Below the pieces are notes generated by a model. It ran no database searches and had not been told where the DNA came from. It saw only the letters and a list, made by a program, of their open reading frames with translations. Position numbers and translations under genes: made by a program. Below, one piece after another: positions 1 through 8,239 of a stretch of 64,000 bases of DNA. The first letter of the stretch is position 1. Each line of letters begins with the position of its first letter. Source of the stretch: Sideroxydans sp. (GTDB taxonomy: Bacteria; Pseudomonadota; Gammaproteobacteria; Burkholderiales; Gallionellaceae); contig WGNQ01000013.1 of the NCBI GenBank assembly GCA_016124455.1, positions 21,906 to 85,905 of the forward strand. The letters are read 5' to 3'.

Positions 1-299
1 CGATGGCCAGCGGACTGGCCACCATAGCCTACGACTATGCCGCCGCACGCCAGCACATCCGGCACGACGTGAACGGGTTGCTGGCACCGTACGACGACAC
101 GCCCGCATTCATCGCCCAGGCCAGAGCATTGGTAACCGATGCGGAGCGTATCCAGCGCTTGCGTAACGAGGCGCGCAGCACGGTGGAAGAGTTGACCTGG
201 GAACACATCCTGGGACAGCTGGAAACGGTGCTGGTCAATCTCGTGCATGCCCAGGGAGCAAAACATGTCCAGAACGAGCTATCCGCTGCAACAGATTAA
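1..299 (+). CDS. Glycosyltransferase (GT4/GT1-like), C-terminal fragment
   Basis: The reading frame is already open at the window edge and ends in TAA at 297-299, so only the last ~98 residues are seen. They match the C-terminal part of a GT-B glycosyltransferase: a 'MASGLATIAYDYAA' stretch like the nucleotide-sugar loop, then 'HDVNGLLAPYDD' and a helical tail of the type seen after the donor site ('RLRNEARSTVEELTWE'). The family transfers sugars from nucleotide donors in the cytoplasm. The last 35 bases overlap the start of the PAP2 gene, so the two are probably co-translated. Donor and acceptor cannot be inferred. Confidence 0.75.
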   Translation, partial: MASGLATIAYDYAAARQHIRHDVNGLLAPYDDTPAFIAQARALVTDAERIQRLRNEARSTVEELTWEHILGQLETVLVNLVHAQGAKHVQNELSAATD

Positions 300-798
300 T
301 CGCTGGGACGTGGCGCTGTGCGAATTCTGCAACCGGCAGAGCCGCAGCCTGTCCGTGCGCAACCTGTTTCGCATCGCCAGCCGCCTCGGCGATGGCGTGT
401 TCTGGTACACGCTGATGATCGTGCTGCTGTTGCGTTACCAGGCGGCGGCACTGCCGGCAGTGATCCACATGCTGCTGGTCGGCCTGACCTGCACTGCCAT
501 CTACAAGCTGGTCAAACACAAGACGTTGCGCCCGCGCCCGTTCAACGTCTATCCCAGCATCGTGTGCATGGGCAAGACGCTGGACCAGTTCAGCTTTCCC
601 TCCGGCCACACCCTGCACGCCGTCGGCTTCAGCATCGTTGCGGTTTTCTATTTCCCCGCGCTGATCTGGCTGGTACTGCCGTTCAGCATTCTGGTCGCAG
701 TGTCTCGCCCGGTGCTCGGGCTGCACTACCCGAGTGACGTGCTGGCTGGTGCGCTGATCGGCACCGCAATCGCCCTGCCGTCATTCGCTTTCGTTTAA
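265..798 (+). CDS. PAP2-superfamily membrane phosphatase
   Basis: This 177-residue protein carries the three PAP2 phosphatase motifs: KxxxxxxRP (K84 to R91-P92), PSGH (112-115) and SRxxxxxHYxxD (S148-R149, H154, D158). Several hydrophobic segments suggest an inner-membrane enzyme with its active site facing the periplasm. Relatives remove phosphate from lipid phosphates such as undecaprenyl pyrophosphate or phosphatidylglycerol phosphate. ATG at 265 is chosen over the in-frame ATG at 247 because GGGAG lies 6-7 bases before it. The overlap with the upstream glycosyltransferase suggests lipid-linked glycan or envelope work; the substrate is unknown. Confidence 0.85.
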   Translation: MSRTSYPLQQINRWDVALCEFCNRQSRSLSVRNLFRIASRLGDGVFWYTLMIVLLLRYQAAALPAVIHMLLVGLTCTAIYKLVKHKTLRPRPFNVYPSIVCMGKTLDQFSFPSGHTLHAVGFSIVAVFYFPALIWLVLPFSILVAVSRPVLGLHYPSDVLAGALIGTAIALPSFAFV

Positions 799-820
799 TC
801 GCTTTATTCCCCGTTGCCCC

Positions 821-2419
821 ATGAAAAACCTGACACTACAGAACCAATTACGCCTGATGAATGCGCTGTCGCTGGCCGGCATGCTGCTGGTGATTTTATT
901 TGCCGTCATCAACCTCAGCCATTTGCGCAAGGAATTCGATGCCTACCAGTCCAAACAGGCCATGGACAAAAACCTGATCGAGATCAAGGCAACGGCGCTC
1001 TCCATCAGCCGCGCCGACCCGATCCTGGCGGAAACGGAAACCCAGCTCAAGGCGACCGACAAGGAAATCCAGGAATGGCAGGCGCAGATCCTCGGCCTCA
1101 CCAGCGATGCCGCCTTCCACGACAAAATGGCTGCCATATCGAAGCACTGGGCGGGATACGTGAAAGGATTCCAGGGCGCGATCAAGATTGCCTCGACCAG
1201 CCCTTCCGACGCACTGCAAATCCCGGACTCGCTTTATTCCATGCATCTGGAACCCATGGTGCACGACCTGGATGCACTGGTCGCCAGCAACAAGCAGACT
1301 GAAATTGCCTCGCGCGCGCGAATCGCCAGCGCGGTCAACAGCATCCTGTGGGTCGTACTGCTGCCACTGGCGCTGGTCGGCGGCCTGGTTACCGTGTTCC
1401 AGACCCTGTTCAGCCAGAGCCTGCGCAAGCGCATTGGCGACATCGCGGCCGAGGTCAATCACCTGCATGAAGGCGACCTGAGCCGCCGCCTGCCGGCCAG
1501 CAAGAAAGACGAAATCGGCCAGATGGCCGCCGCCATCAATGGCTTCATCGCACGGTTCGAGAACATCCTGCGCGACGTCCACGAGTCTGCCGACCAGACC
1601 CAGAAAACCGCGCACGGCATCAGCGACATGACCCATTCGGTCACTTCAAATGCCAAGATCCAGTCGGACAAGGTACTGCAAGTCAGCGCCGCCATCGGAC
1701 AGATGGGCTACACCATCAAGGAGATTGCGACCAATACTGCGAGTGCGTCGAATGCCGCCAACGAAACCATGTCACTGGCCCGTACCGGCAGCGAAACCGG
1801 TGCGCTCACCATCAGTGCGTTGCGCCGCATCGACGATACCGTCAGTCTGTCGGCGCGTACCCTGTCTGATCTCGATGCCGCGATACAGCGCATCGGCACG
1901 GTCAGCAACATGATCAAGAACATCGCCGAACAGACCAACCTGCTCGCGCTGAATGCGGCCATCGAGGCCGCGCGTGCGGGTGACCACGGGCGCGGCTTTG
2001 CCGTGGTGGCAGACGAGGTGCGCAAACTGTCCGAACGCACCACTGCATCGACTGCAGACATCACCAAGATCGTGGAGACCATACAGACCAGCACGGCAGA
2101 AGCCTCACAGGCAATGATGCTGGCCAAGGAAGAAGTGGTGCGCGGCGTGAGCCACGGCGAGGACATGGGGAAACTGGTCAGGAAAATAGAGGACTCGGTG
2201 CGCATCGTCACCAAAATGATGAACCAGATCGCAACCGCCACCGAGGAGCAATCCTCCGCCGGTGACCATATCACGCGCAACATCGATTCGGTTGCCACCA
2301 TCAGCGCCTCTACCGCAGCGGACATTGAGCACTCGCGCAATGCCATGCTGCAGCTGGCAGACACCTCCAAGGCACTGCATGCGGCAGTAAGCCAGTTCAA
2401 ACTGGCTCAGGCTGTCTGA
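821..2419 (+). CDS. Methyl-accepting chemotaxis protein
   Basis: This 532-residue protein has the standard chemoreceptor layout: a first membrane helix at about residues 12-31, a periplasmic helical domain to about 172, a second membrane helix near 175-197, a HAMP domain to about 250, and a long coiled-coil signalling domain. The conserved hairpin tip is present around residues 367-400 ('[20 protein letters not shown]', then '[15 protein letters not shown]'). It should bind CheA/CheW and tune flagellar or twitching motility. No C-terminal CheR/CheB-docking pentapeptide is seen. The periplasmic domain resembles a four-helix bundle; the ligand is not inferable. Rho-independent termination downstream is not obvious. 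Confidence 0.93.
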   Translation: MKNLTLQNQLRLMNALSLAGMLLVILFAVINLSHLRKEFDAYQSKQAMDKNLIEIKATALSISRADPILAETETQLKATDKEIQEWQAQILGLTSDAAFHDKMAAISKHWAGYVKGFQGAIKIASTSPSDALQIPDSLYSMHLEPMVHDLDALVASNKQTEIASRARIASAVNSILWVVLLPLALVGGLVTVFQTLFSQSLRKRIGDIAAEVNHLHEGDLSRRLPASKKDEIGQMAAAINGFIARFENILRDVHESADQTQKTAHGISDMTHSVTSNAKIQSDKVLQVSAAIGQMGYTIKEIATNTASASNAANETMSLARTGSETGALTISALRRIDDTVSLSARTLSDLDAAIQRIGTVSNMIKNIAEQTNLLALNAAIEAARAGDHGRGFAVVADEVRKLSERTTASTADITKIVETIQTSTAEASQAMMLAKEEVVRGVSHGEDMGKLVRKIEDSVRIVTKMMNQIATATEEQSSAGDHITRNIDSVATISASTAADIEHSRNAMLQLADTSKALHAAVSQFKLAQAV

Positions 2420-2451
2420 GCAGGATTCGCGACTTCCGGGAAGCCGGGAAA

Positions 2452-3297
2452 TCAGGTTTCGGCAAAAATATCCTGCGGCAGCGGGATACGGTGGCGCAAC
2501 TCCCACTGGGAGGCCTGGTTGATCCGTTCGCGCGTGGTTTCGACGCACAGCGGCTCGGCATCCCACTGCGGGTCTTCCCCATCCAGAATACGGTTGATGT
2601 GCCCCAGCCGCACAGCCGTCTCGCTCAGGTAATAGTTAAAGCGACGCTTCGAACCCACATCCAGCAACCGCGCCGTTTGATAGCACAACTGCGGAATGCC
2701 GCTGCTGCGCAGCCGGGCATCGGCCCTGGCCAGGCATGACAGGGTGCGCCTGGCAATCTGGCTGCTGCAGCCGAAGTGGCGGGCGACATACTGCGCCAGC
2801 TCATGCTCGTTCTGCCGCAACAGCTCCCCCGGACGCGCGAACAAATGCGTACTGACATGAAAGTCCATCGCCCATTCCACGGCCACATGCGTCACCAGCG
2901 GGATGTCCAGCCACATTTTTTCATGTGCCGGGACGAAATGATTATGCGCAATCACATCGACCAGCAGGTGGCTGGCATAGCCGAGCGCCAATGCATATTC
3001 CGCATCGCTGCTCGCATTATCCAGCAGGATCCGCGGGTTCTCCCAGCGGTGCGTGTCATTCAGTTTGTGCGTACCGAAGTGTTTGCCCAGCAGCGACAGG
3101 TCGGGCAGGCAAGCGCCGGCCAGCACCAGCTGCGGGAAATGCTTGACCGCGCGACGGTAACGGGAATCTGTAAAAGGTACTGCCCACAGCAACAGCTGGG
3201 CAAAGTAGATGTGGGTATACAGGCCCCAAGCATGCGCATCCGCACTGTATAGCAGCAGCGGAATCAGCCAGCGCCAGTGAACAAGCAGTTTTCGCAT
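2452..3297 (-). CDS. Zinc-dependent phospholipase C-like exported protein
   Basis: The 281-residue product begins with a basic N-terminus and hydrophobic stretch ending 'ADAHA', typical of a Sec signal peptide. After it come 'WGLYTHIYFAQ', 'AGACLPDLS', 'THRWEN', 'ALGYASHLLVD' and 'AHNHFVP', the scattered His/Asp residues that bind zinc in the zinc-dependent phospholipase C family (PF00882 type). A periplasmic or secreted hydrolase is therefore likely, but many members have no known substrate. It is convergent with the chemoreceptor gene (32 bp between stops) and divergent from the PfkB kinase. Confidence 0.75.
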   Translation of the reverse strand: MRKLLVHWRWLIPLLLYSADAHAWGLYTHIYFAQLLLWAVPFTDSRYRRAVKHFPQLVLAGACLPDLSLLGKHFGTHKLNDTHRWENPRILLDNASSDAEYALALGYASHLLVDVIAHNHFVPAHEKMWLDIPLVTHVAVEWAMDFHVSTHLFARPGELLRQNEHELAQYVARHFGCSSQIARRTLSCLARADARLRSSGIPQLCYQTARLLDVGSKRRFNYYLSETAVRLGHINRILDGEDPQWDAEPLCVETTRERINQASQWELRHRIPLPQDIFAET

Positions 3298-3386
3298 GCG
3301 CGCAGTTTCGCCGCCGCGTGCGAAGTTTTCATGAAGGCAGGATGATTTTATTGTGACAGTGCCATCGCAGCCGGTTCCGGCCGAAC

Positions 3387-3395
3387 TGCTATAAT
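3387..3395 (+). promoter_or_regulatory. Extended -10 promoter before the PfkB kinase gene
   Basis: TGC followed by a perfect TATAAT (3390-3395) forms an extended -10 element 36 bases before the ATG at 3432. No good -35 hexamer lies 16-18 bases upstream, which fits the extended -10 class. The site is in the divergent gap between the phospholipase-like gene and the kinase gene. It is a sequence match only. Confidence 0.5.
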
Positions 3396-3431
3396 CTGCG
3401 CTCCGTTATCCGAAAAATCAGGCAACCGAAT

Positions 3432-4370
3432 ATGCACACCCTCATCTGCGGCTCCATGGCCTACGACACCATCATGGTGTTCCCCGACCAGTTCAAGAAC
3501 CACATCCTGCCCGAACAGGTCCACATCCTGAACGTGGCTTTCCTGGTGCCGCAGATGCGCCGCGAATATGGCGGCTGTGCCGGCAACATCGCCTACAACA
3601 TGAAGCTGCTCGGCGGCCACCCGCTGATCATGGCGACCGTCGGCGACGACTTCGATGCCTACGCCACACGCCTGGACCGGCTGGACATTTCCCGTGCGCA
3701 CATCCGCCACGTACCGGACAGCTTCACCGGCCAGGCATTCATCACCACCGACCTCGACGACAACCAGATCACCGCATTCCATCCGGGAGCGATGGGATTT
3801 TCCGAATACAACCATGTCAGCGATGCCAAAGACGTAACACTAGGCATCGTATCGCCGGACGGCCGCACCGGCATGCTGCAACATGCGACCGAATTCCGGC
3901 AGGCCGGCATCCCGTTCATCTTCGACCCGGGCCAGGGCATGCCCATGTTCTCCGGCCCCGAATTGCTGAACTTCGTCGAACAGGCAACATATGTCACGGT
4001 CAACGACTACGAAGCCAAGCTGCTGCAGGACAAGACCGGCAAGACCATCGAAGAACTCGCAAAACACGTGCAGGCTCTGATCGTCACGCTCGGCGCCCAG
4101 GGTTCGATAATCTATGCCAACGGCAAGGAGATCAGCATCCCGACGCCGAAACCGGCCGAGGTACTCGATCCCACCGGCTGTGGCGACGCCTATCGTGCCG
4201 GCTTGCTGCACGGCATCCAGCAGGGCTGGGACTGGGATACAGCGGGGCGCCTCGCCTCGCTGCTCGGCTCGCTCAAGATTGCCAGCCGCGGCGGGCAGAA
4301 CCACCAGCCGACACGGGCGGAACTATGCGAACTGTTCCGTCAGCATTTCGACTACTCGATCGAGTTGTAA
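3432..4370 (+). CDS. PfkB-family carbohydrate/adenosine kinase
   Basis: This 312-residue protein shows the ribokinase/PfkB fold: the N-terminal 'GSMAYD', the glycine pair with 'GGCAGNIAYN' at about residues 48-57, and the C-terminal catalytic 'DPTGCGDAYRAG' near residue 247, where the Asp is the base and GCGD the anion hole. The short lid and 'GGCAGN' box resemble bacterial adenosine kinase-like proteins. It would phosphorylate a nucleoside or sugar in the cytoplasm with ATP. It lies 3 bp before the lipoprotein gene, so the two are probably co-transcribed. The substrate (adenosine versus a sugar) is inferred only from similarity of motifs. Confidence 0.85.
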   Translation: MHTLICGSMAYDTIMVFPDQFKNHILPEQVHILNVAFLVPQMRREYGGCAGNIAYNMKLLGGHPLIMATVGDDFDAYATRLDRLDISRAHIRHVPDSFTGQAFITTDLDDNQITAFHPGAMGFSEYNHVSDAKDVTLGIVSPDGRTGMLQHATEFRQAGIPFIFDPGQGMPMFSGPELLNFVEQATYVTVNDYEAKLLQDKTGKTIEELAKHVQALIVTLGAQGSIIYANGKEISIPTPKPAEVLDPTGCGDAYRAGLLHGIQQGWDWDTAGRLASLLGSLKIASRGGQNHQPTRAELCELFRQHFDYSIEL

Positions 4371-4373
4371 GCC

Positions 4374-4838
4374 ATGCGCCGCATTCTGCTGCCCGTCCTG
4401 CTACTCCCGCTCCTGCTGGCCGCCTGTGCCGGCAACGCTACGCATGGCGTCAATGCCGAACCGGAAGAAGTGCCGCGCGTCGGCATAGTGGAATCTGTTA
4501 CCGCAATTGACCTGCCCAACGAAGGCGGCAGCGCAGGAGCCGTGATCGGCGGCACCGCCGGCGCAGTCGGCGGCTCCAATGCGGGTGGCGGGCGCGGCAC
4601 CTATGCCACCACCATCCTCGGCGGCGTGCTCGGCAGCATGGCCGGCGATGCATTGCAGAACAGCGGCAGCCATCCCGGCGTGGAAATCTGGGTCAAGCTG
4701 GACGACGGCAAAAGCACCGTAGTACGCCAGTCGCTGGACAAGAACGACATATTCCAGGTCGGCGACCGTGTGCGCATAGTCCGCAGCAAGGGTGAACCGC
4801 GCGCCGAGCACCTGCCGGCGGACAGCACCAGGCCCTGA
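4374..4838 (+). CDS. Glycine-zipper lipoprotein (SlyB/Pcp-like)
   Basis: The 154-residue product has a lipoprotein signal with lipobox LLAAC and the acylated Cys at position 18. A Gly/Ala-rich zipper follows from about residue 45 to 95 ('GAVIGGTAGAVGGSNAGGG', 'LGGVLGSMAGDAL'), then a small beta-rich tail ending in 'VGDRVRIV'. This matches outer-membrane 17-kDa-antigen/SlyB-like lipoproteins, which stabilise the envelope. Asn at +2 favours outer-membrane sorting. It is packed between the kinase (3 bp) and the fructosamine kinase (1 bp), so all three are probably one transcript. Confidence 0.85.
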   Translation: MRRILLPVLLLPLLLAACAGNATHGVNAEPEEVPRVGIVESVTAIDLPNEGGSAGAVIGGTAGAVGGSNAGGGRGTYATTILGGVLGSMAGDALQNSGSHPGVEIWVKLDDGKSTVVRQSLDKNDIFQVGDRVRIVRSKGEPRAEHLPADSTRP

Positions 4839-4839
4839 C

Positions 4840-5715
4840 ATGACTGACTGGCATGGCATCCAGTCAGCCATCCACAATACTGCGCACCGTCAATTCGAGC
4901 TGGCCCATGCCACACCGATTGGCGGCGGCGACATCAATGCCGCCTTCCGCCTGCAAGGCAAGGACGGCACGCGCTACTTCGCAAAGATTAATGATGCACG
5001 ACGCCTGCCGATGTTTGCCGCCGAAGCGCAGGGGCTGGAGGCGCTGGCACGAACACAGGCCATCCGCGTACCTCGCCCCGTCGCCCATGGCACAAGCGGC
5101 AAACAGAGTTATCTGATACTGGAACACCTGGAACTGAATGCGCATGGCAATGCGCACCTGCTCGGCGAACAGCTTGCCGCACTGCATCGCAACACGGCAG
5201 AGCAATTCGGGTTCGCACACGACAACTTCATCGGCTCCACTGCACAACCCAATGCCTGGCACAGCAACTGGATCACCTTCCTGCGCGAACGGCGCCTCGG
5301 CTTCCAGCTGCAACTGGCGCAAGACAACGGTCATGGCGGGAAATTGCAGGACCTCGGGGCCGCCTTACTGGAAAGGCTGCCCGTTTTCTTCGCCGGCCAC
5401 ACGCCGCAACCTTCGCTGCTGCACGGCGACCTGTGGAGCGGCAACCATGCGTTTCTCGCAGAGGGCACACCGGCCATTTTCGACCCGGCGGCCTATTACG
5501 GCGACCGCGAAGCCGACCTTGCGATGACCGAACTGTTCGGCGGCTACCCCGCGGATTTCTATGCGGCCTACCGCACGTGCTGGCCGCTGGATGAGGGCTA
5601 TGCCGTGCGCCGCGAGCTGTACAACCTCTACCACATCCTCAACCATGCCAACCTGTTCGGCGGCGGCTACGCGCGACAAGCGGAAGGAATGATGCAGAAG
5701 TTGCTGGCCGCCTGA
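4840..5715 (+). CDS. Fructosamine kinase family protein
   Basis: The 291-residue protein has the kinase-fold features of the fructosamine-3-kinase/ketosamine kinase family: 'PIGGGDINAAFRL' near the N-terminus, 'YFAKIN' with the ATP-binding Lys, the 'HGDLWSGN' catalytic loop near residue 194, and 'FDPAAYYGDREADL' with the metal-binding Asp. Family members phosphorylate ketosamines on glycated proteins or metabolites, leading to deglycation. ATG at 4840 is preferred over 4792 because it follows the lipoprotein stop by 1 base and starts at the family's usual N-terminus. The last codons overlap a GC-rich hairpin. Confidence 0.88.
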   Translation: MTDWHGIQSAIHNTAHRQFELAHATPIGGGDINAAFRLQGKDGTRYFAKINDARRLPMFAAEAQGLEALARTQAIRVPRPVAHGTSGKQSYLILEHLELNAHGNAHLLGEQLAALHRNTAEQFGFAHDNFIGSTAQPNAWHSNWITFLRERRLGFQLQLAQDNGHGGKLQDLGAALLERLPVFFAGHTPQPSLLHGDLWSGNHAFLAEGTPAIFDPAAYYGDREADLAMTELFGGYPADFYAAYRTCWPLDEGYAVRRELYNLYHILNHANLFGGGYARQAEGMMQKLLAA

Positions 5716-5726
5716 CCGGCCGGCAA
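5701..5726. terminator. GC-rich hairpin between convergent genes
   Basis: A 10-bp stem (TTGCTGGCCG with CGGCCGGCAA, one G-U pair) and 6-base loop spans the fructosamine kinase stop codon and lies just after the end of the convergent MarC gene. No U-run follows on either strand, so it would be a weak or Rho-assisted terminator, or simply an mRNA 3'-end stabiliser. Confidence 0.35.
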
Positions 5727-5730
5727 CACG

Positions 5731-6360
5731 CTAGAACCCGGCGCCGTGAATGCCCTCGATGATCATCTGCGTACCGATCACCGCCAGGATCAGGCCCATC
5801 ATGCGGGTGACCACATTGACCCCGCCCTTGCCGATGAACGTAACCAGACGCTCACCGGTCAGGAAAAACACATACGTAATCAGGCACAGCACGGCAAAAT
5901 CCGACAGCGTAATGACGATGTCGGCAATGCTGCTGGTGGACGAGAAATTGATCGCCGTGGCCAGCGTCCCCGGCCCCGCCAGGATCGGCATGGCCAGCGG
6001 CGATACCGCCATGCTGAGTTGCACCTCACGCGTTTCCGCGGCGACCTCTGCGCTGGGGTGATGCACCCGGGAAGGCGTTCCATGCAGCATCTGGAACCCG
6101 ATCAGGATCACCACCGCGCCGCCGGCAATCCGGAAGGCAGGCAAGGTAATGCCGAACATTTCGAAAATGAACCTGCCGAACAGGCAGAACAGCAATACCA
6201 GCGCAAATGCGATCATCACCGACTGGAATGCAACCTGCCTTTTGACCGCGGGCTCATCCCCCTCGGTCAGGCTGAGGAACAGTGGCGTATTGGCAACCGG
6301 ATTCATTATGGCAAAGAAGGCCAGGAATACGGTGATCGTGTGGCTCAACAAGCCGCTCAT
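5731..6360 (-). CDS. MarC-family integral membrane protein
   Basis: This 209-residue, very hydrophobic protein has about six membrane segments. It contains the family's typical N-terminal 'FFAIMNPVANTPLFLSLT' and the central 'PLAMPILAGPGTLATAI' loop. MarC/YhgN/YchE proteins are inner-membrane proteins often annotated as NAAT-type transporters; their substrate is unproven and the original link with multiple antibiotic resistance has been withdrawn. It is convergent with the fructosamine kinase operon and divergent from the cold-shock gene. Confidence 0.9.
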   Translation of the reverse strand: MSGLLSHTITVFLAFFAIMNPVANTPLFLSLTEGDEPAVKRQVAFQSVMIAFALVLLFCLFGRFIFEMFGITLPAFRIAGGAVVILIGFQMLHGTPSRVHHPSAEVAAETREVQLSMAVSPLAMPILAGPGTLATAINFSSTSSIADIVITLSDFAVLCLITYVFFLTGERLVTFIGKGGVNVVTRMMGLILAVIGTQMIIEGIHGAGF

Positions 6361-6522
6361 GAATTCCTTCTCCGAAGAATTGCGGGAATGGAGCTGTTAT
6401 CGGCGCATGCCGGGGCAAACGCATTTTTCCAGTATGCCGGACTTTCCGCACAATATCACCAGATATCGTGCCACCGGTAGCAGTGCCCCCTGAGGCCGCA
6501 TGCCGCGACACGATTATTTCAT

Positions 6523-6551
6523 TTGCTATTTATTCCGATGCAGTGCATAGT
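6523..6551 (+). promoter_or_regulatory. Candidate csp promoter
   Basis: TTGCTA (6523-6528) and CATAGT (6546-6551) are separated by 17 bases, each matching 4 of 6 consensus positions. Transcription from here would start near 6558 and give a 5' leader of about 140 bases before the csp ATG at 6700. Long leaders are typical of cold-inducible csp mRNAs. The rest of the 6361-6699 gap holds no gene that I can support. Confidence 0.4.
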
Positions 6552-6699
6552 GCGCGCCAGCGATTCTCAAGCACTGTCGTTGCTGTCCGGTTCTGTACCC
6601 GCGTTTCTGCGGCGTTCTTCCCCCTTCATCACCTAGCCGTCTTGACCATCGCCCTAACGGGATTCGTCCCCTTTGTTTATTTTTCAGGAGATTCAAGAT

Positions 6700-6906
6700 A
6701 TGGCAACAGGTACTGTAAAGTGGTTTAACGATGCCAAGGGTTTCGGCTTCATTACCCCGGAAAATGGTGGTGATGACCTCTTCGCCCACTTTTCCGCAAT
6801 CCAGAGTTCGGGCTTCAAAACCCTGACCGAAGGCCAGCGCGTCGATTTCGACATCACGACGGGCCCCAAAGGCCAGCAAGCCTCGAACATTCGCAGCGCG
6901 GATTAA
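6700..6906 (+). CDS. Cold-shock protein (CspA family)
   Basis: The 68-residue product is a complete cold-shock domain with RNP1 'KGFGFI' (residues 13-18) and RNP2 'DLFAHFS' (26-32). These proteins bind single-stranded RNA and DNA, melt secondary structure and can act as transcription antiterminators. ATG at 6700 is chosen because AGGAG sits 9 bases upstream and the protein then starts with the usual 'MATGTVKWF'; the earlier in-frame ATG at 6673 would add an unlikely extension. A strong terminator follows at 6990-7013, then IF-1. Confidence 0.97.
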   Translation: MATGTVKWFNDAKGFGFITPENGGDDLFAHFSAIQSSGFKTLTEGQRVDFDITTGPKGQQASNIRSAD

Positions 6907-6989
6907 TCAACGCCCGCACAGCATGGATATCCATGCCACGGGCCTTTCCGGAGACCAGACTCCCACATCCGGACAGTCTCCACCGGACC

Positions 6990-7013
6990 AGCCCGGCATC
7001 AGCCGGGCTTTTT
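6990..7013 (+). terminator. Rho-independent terminator after csp
   Basis: A perfect 8-bp stem, AGCCCGGC and GCCGGGCT, with an ATCA loop is followed directly by TTTTT. It lies 84 bases after the csp stop and ends only about 30 bases before the IF-1 start, leaving no room for an ordinary promoter between them. Confidence 0.85.
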
Positions 7014-7042
7014 CATTTCAACCTTGACCCAGGAGAATAGTC

Positions 7043-7300
7043 ATCGCTAAAGAAGAGCTTCTCGAAATGAACGGCGTAGTAGACGAAGTACTACCCGACT
7101 CACGCTACCGCGTTACGCTGGAAAATGGCCACCAGCTTGTCGCCTACAGTGCAGGCAAGATGCGCAAGAACCACATACGCATCATCATGGGTGACAAAGT
7201 CTCGCTGGAGCTTTCCCCCTATGACTTGAGCAAAGGACGCATCACCTTCCGCCACATCGAAGGACGCGGCCCATCTGTTGCCCAACAGCGGCGCAGGTAA
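7043..7300 (+). CDS. infA: Translation initiation factor IF-1, apparent AUC start
   Basis: The frame encodes IF-1: an OB fold with '[20 protein letters not shown]', '[10 protein letters not shown]', '[18 protein letters not shown]' and a basic tail ('AQQRRR') of the type seen in betaproteobacterial IF-1. It binds the 30S A site with IF-2 and IF-3. The first ATG (7067) would delete the conserved 'AKEELLE' N-terminus, which is encoded in frame from 7046. The codon where ATG is expected is ATC (7043-7045), with AGGAG at 7031-7035, exactly 7 bases upstream. I therefore start at 7043 (85 residues); if the AUC is not used, the protein starts at 7067 with 77 residues. Convergent with apaH. Confidence 0.85.
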   Translation: MAKEELLEMNGVVDEVLPDSRYRVTLENGHQLVAYSAGKMRKNHIRIIMGDKVSLELSPYDLSKGRITFRHIEGRGPSVAQQRRR

Positions 7301-7322
7301 CAGCTCAAATAGCAGGGCGCTG

Positions 7323-8144
7323 CTACCAGTGCTTCGCCACCGGGTTGCTACATGCCACCTGGAATAACGCCCGATCTTCCAGCCGGATCGCCGTCATCGG
7401 CCCGCCCCACAGACAGCCGGTATCGAGCGCGATGACGCGCGGCCCGACTTTCAGGCCAAGTGCCGACCAGTGGCCAAAAATCACCGTGGCCTGATTGCTT
7501 TTGCGTTCCGGCACCTCGTACCACGGCAGATAGCCCGCCGGGATGTCAGGTACCTCGCCCTTGAACTTGAACTCCATTTCGCCCTGCATCGTACAGATGC
7601 GCATGCGTGTAAATGCATTGGTAATAACACGCAAGCGCTTGTAGCCGGTTAATCCGTCTTCCCACTGGTGCGGGCTGTTGCCGTACATGTGGCCGAAAAA
7701 CTCATGGTAGCGCTCGCCACGCAGCTCGGTCTCCACTTCGCGTGCCAGCATTTGTGCCTGCGCCACCGTCCAGCTCGGCAGCAGGCCGGCATGCACCAGC
7801 ACAAAGCCATTCTCGGCATGCAGCAGGCGCTGGTTGCGCAGCCAGGTGAGCAATTCGTCACGATCCGGTGCCGCCAGCACCTCGTCCAGGGTGTCGCTGC
7901 GGTGCAGTTCTGCCGCACCCTCCGCCACCGCCAGCAAATGCAGGTCGTGGTTGCCCAGTACGGTAATCGCCGCATCGCCGAGCGACTTCACCAGACGCAG
8001 CACTTCCAGCGAACCCGACCCGCGGTTGACCAGGTCACCGACCAGCCACAATTTGTCCTGCGCCGGGTCGAAGCGGACCTGTTCCAGCAATTGCTGCAAT
8101 TCGGCGTAACAGCCCTGTATGTCTCCTACGGCGTAAGTCGGCAT
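7323..8144 (-). CDS. apaH: Bis(5'-nucleosyl)-tetraphosphatase, symmetrical
   Basis: This 273-residue protein is a metallophosphatase with the motifs GDIQG (near residue 8), GDLVNRG, and GNHDLH, plus 'FVHAGL' and 'LDTGCLWGG' towards the C-terminus, as in ApaH. It splits Ap4A into two ADP and also decaps Np4-capped RNA. ATG at 8144 gives the family N-terminus 'MPTYAVGDIQG'; the ATG 9 bases upstream (8153) is possible, and neither has a clear ribosome-binding site. It is divergent from the MBOAT gene. Confidence 0.95.
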   Translation of the reverse strand: MPTYAVGDIQGCYAELQQLLEQVRFDPAQDKLWLVGDLVNRGSGSLEVLRLVKSLGDAAITVLGNHDLHLLAVAEGAAELHRSDTLDEVLAAPDRDELLTWLRNQRLLHAENGFVLVHAGLLPSWTVAQAQMLAREVETELRGERYHEFFGHMYGNSPHQWEDGLTGYKRLRVITNAFTRMRICTMQGEMEFKFKGEVPDIPAGYLPWYEVPERKSNQATVIFGHWSALGLKVGPRVIALDTGCLWGGPMTAIRLEDRALFQVACSNPVAKHW

Positions 8145-8193
8145 GCATGTCATCCAGTCGGCAAGGCTCTACATTACCAGAAGTGGGGGATGC

Positions 8194-8199
8194 TACAAT
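8194..8199 (+). promoter_or_regulatory. Candidate -10 box before the MBOAT gene
   Basis: TACAAT lies 40 bases before the MBOAT ATG in the 95-bp divergent gap with apaH. The hexamer about 17 bases upstream is a poor -35 match, so this is a weak call. Confidence 0.3.
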
Positions 8200-8239
8200 T
8201 AACGTATTATCAGACGGTTTATCGGCTCCGCGGTTTTCC

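Noticed and set aside
1708..2400. 230-codon minus-strand open frame
   Set aside because: Antisense to the conserved signalling domain of the chemoreceptor; Ser/Met/Ala-rich shadow composition.
7310..7325. 6-bp hairpin (TAGCAG/CTGCTA) between infA and apaH
   Set aside because: Short stem, no U-run on either strand and overlap with the apaH stop; could be chance.
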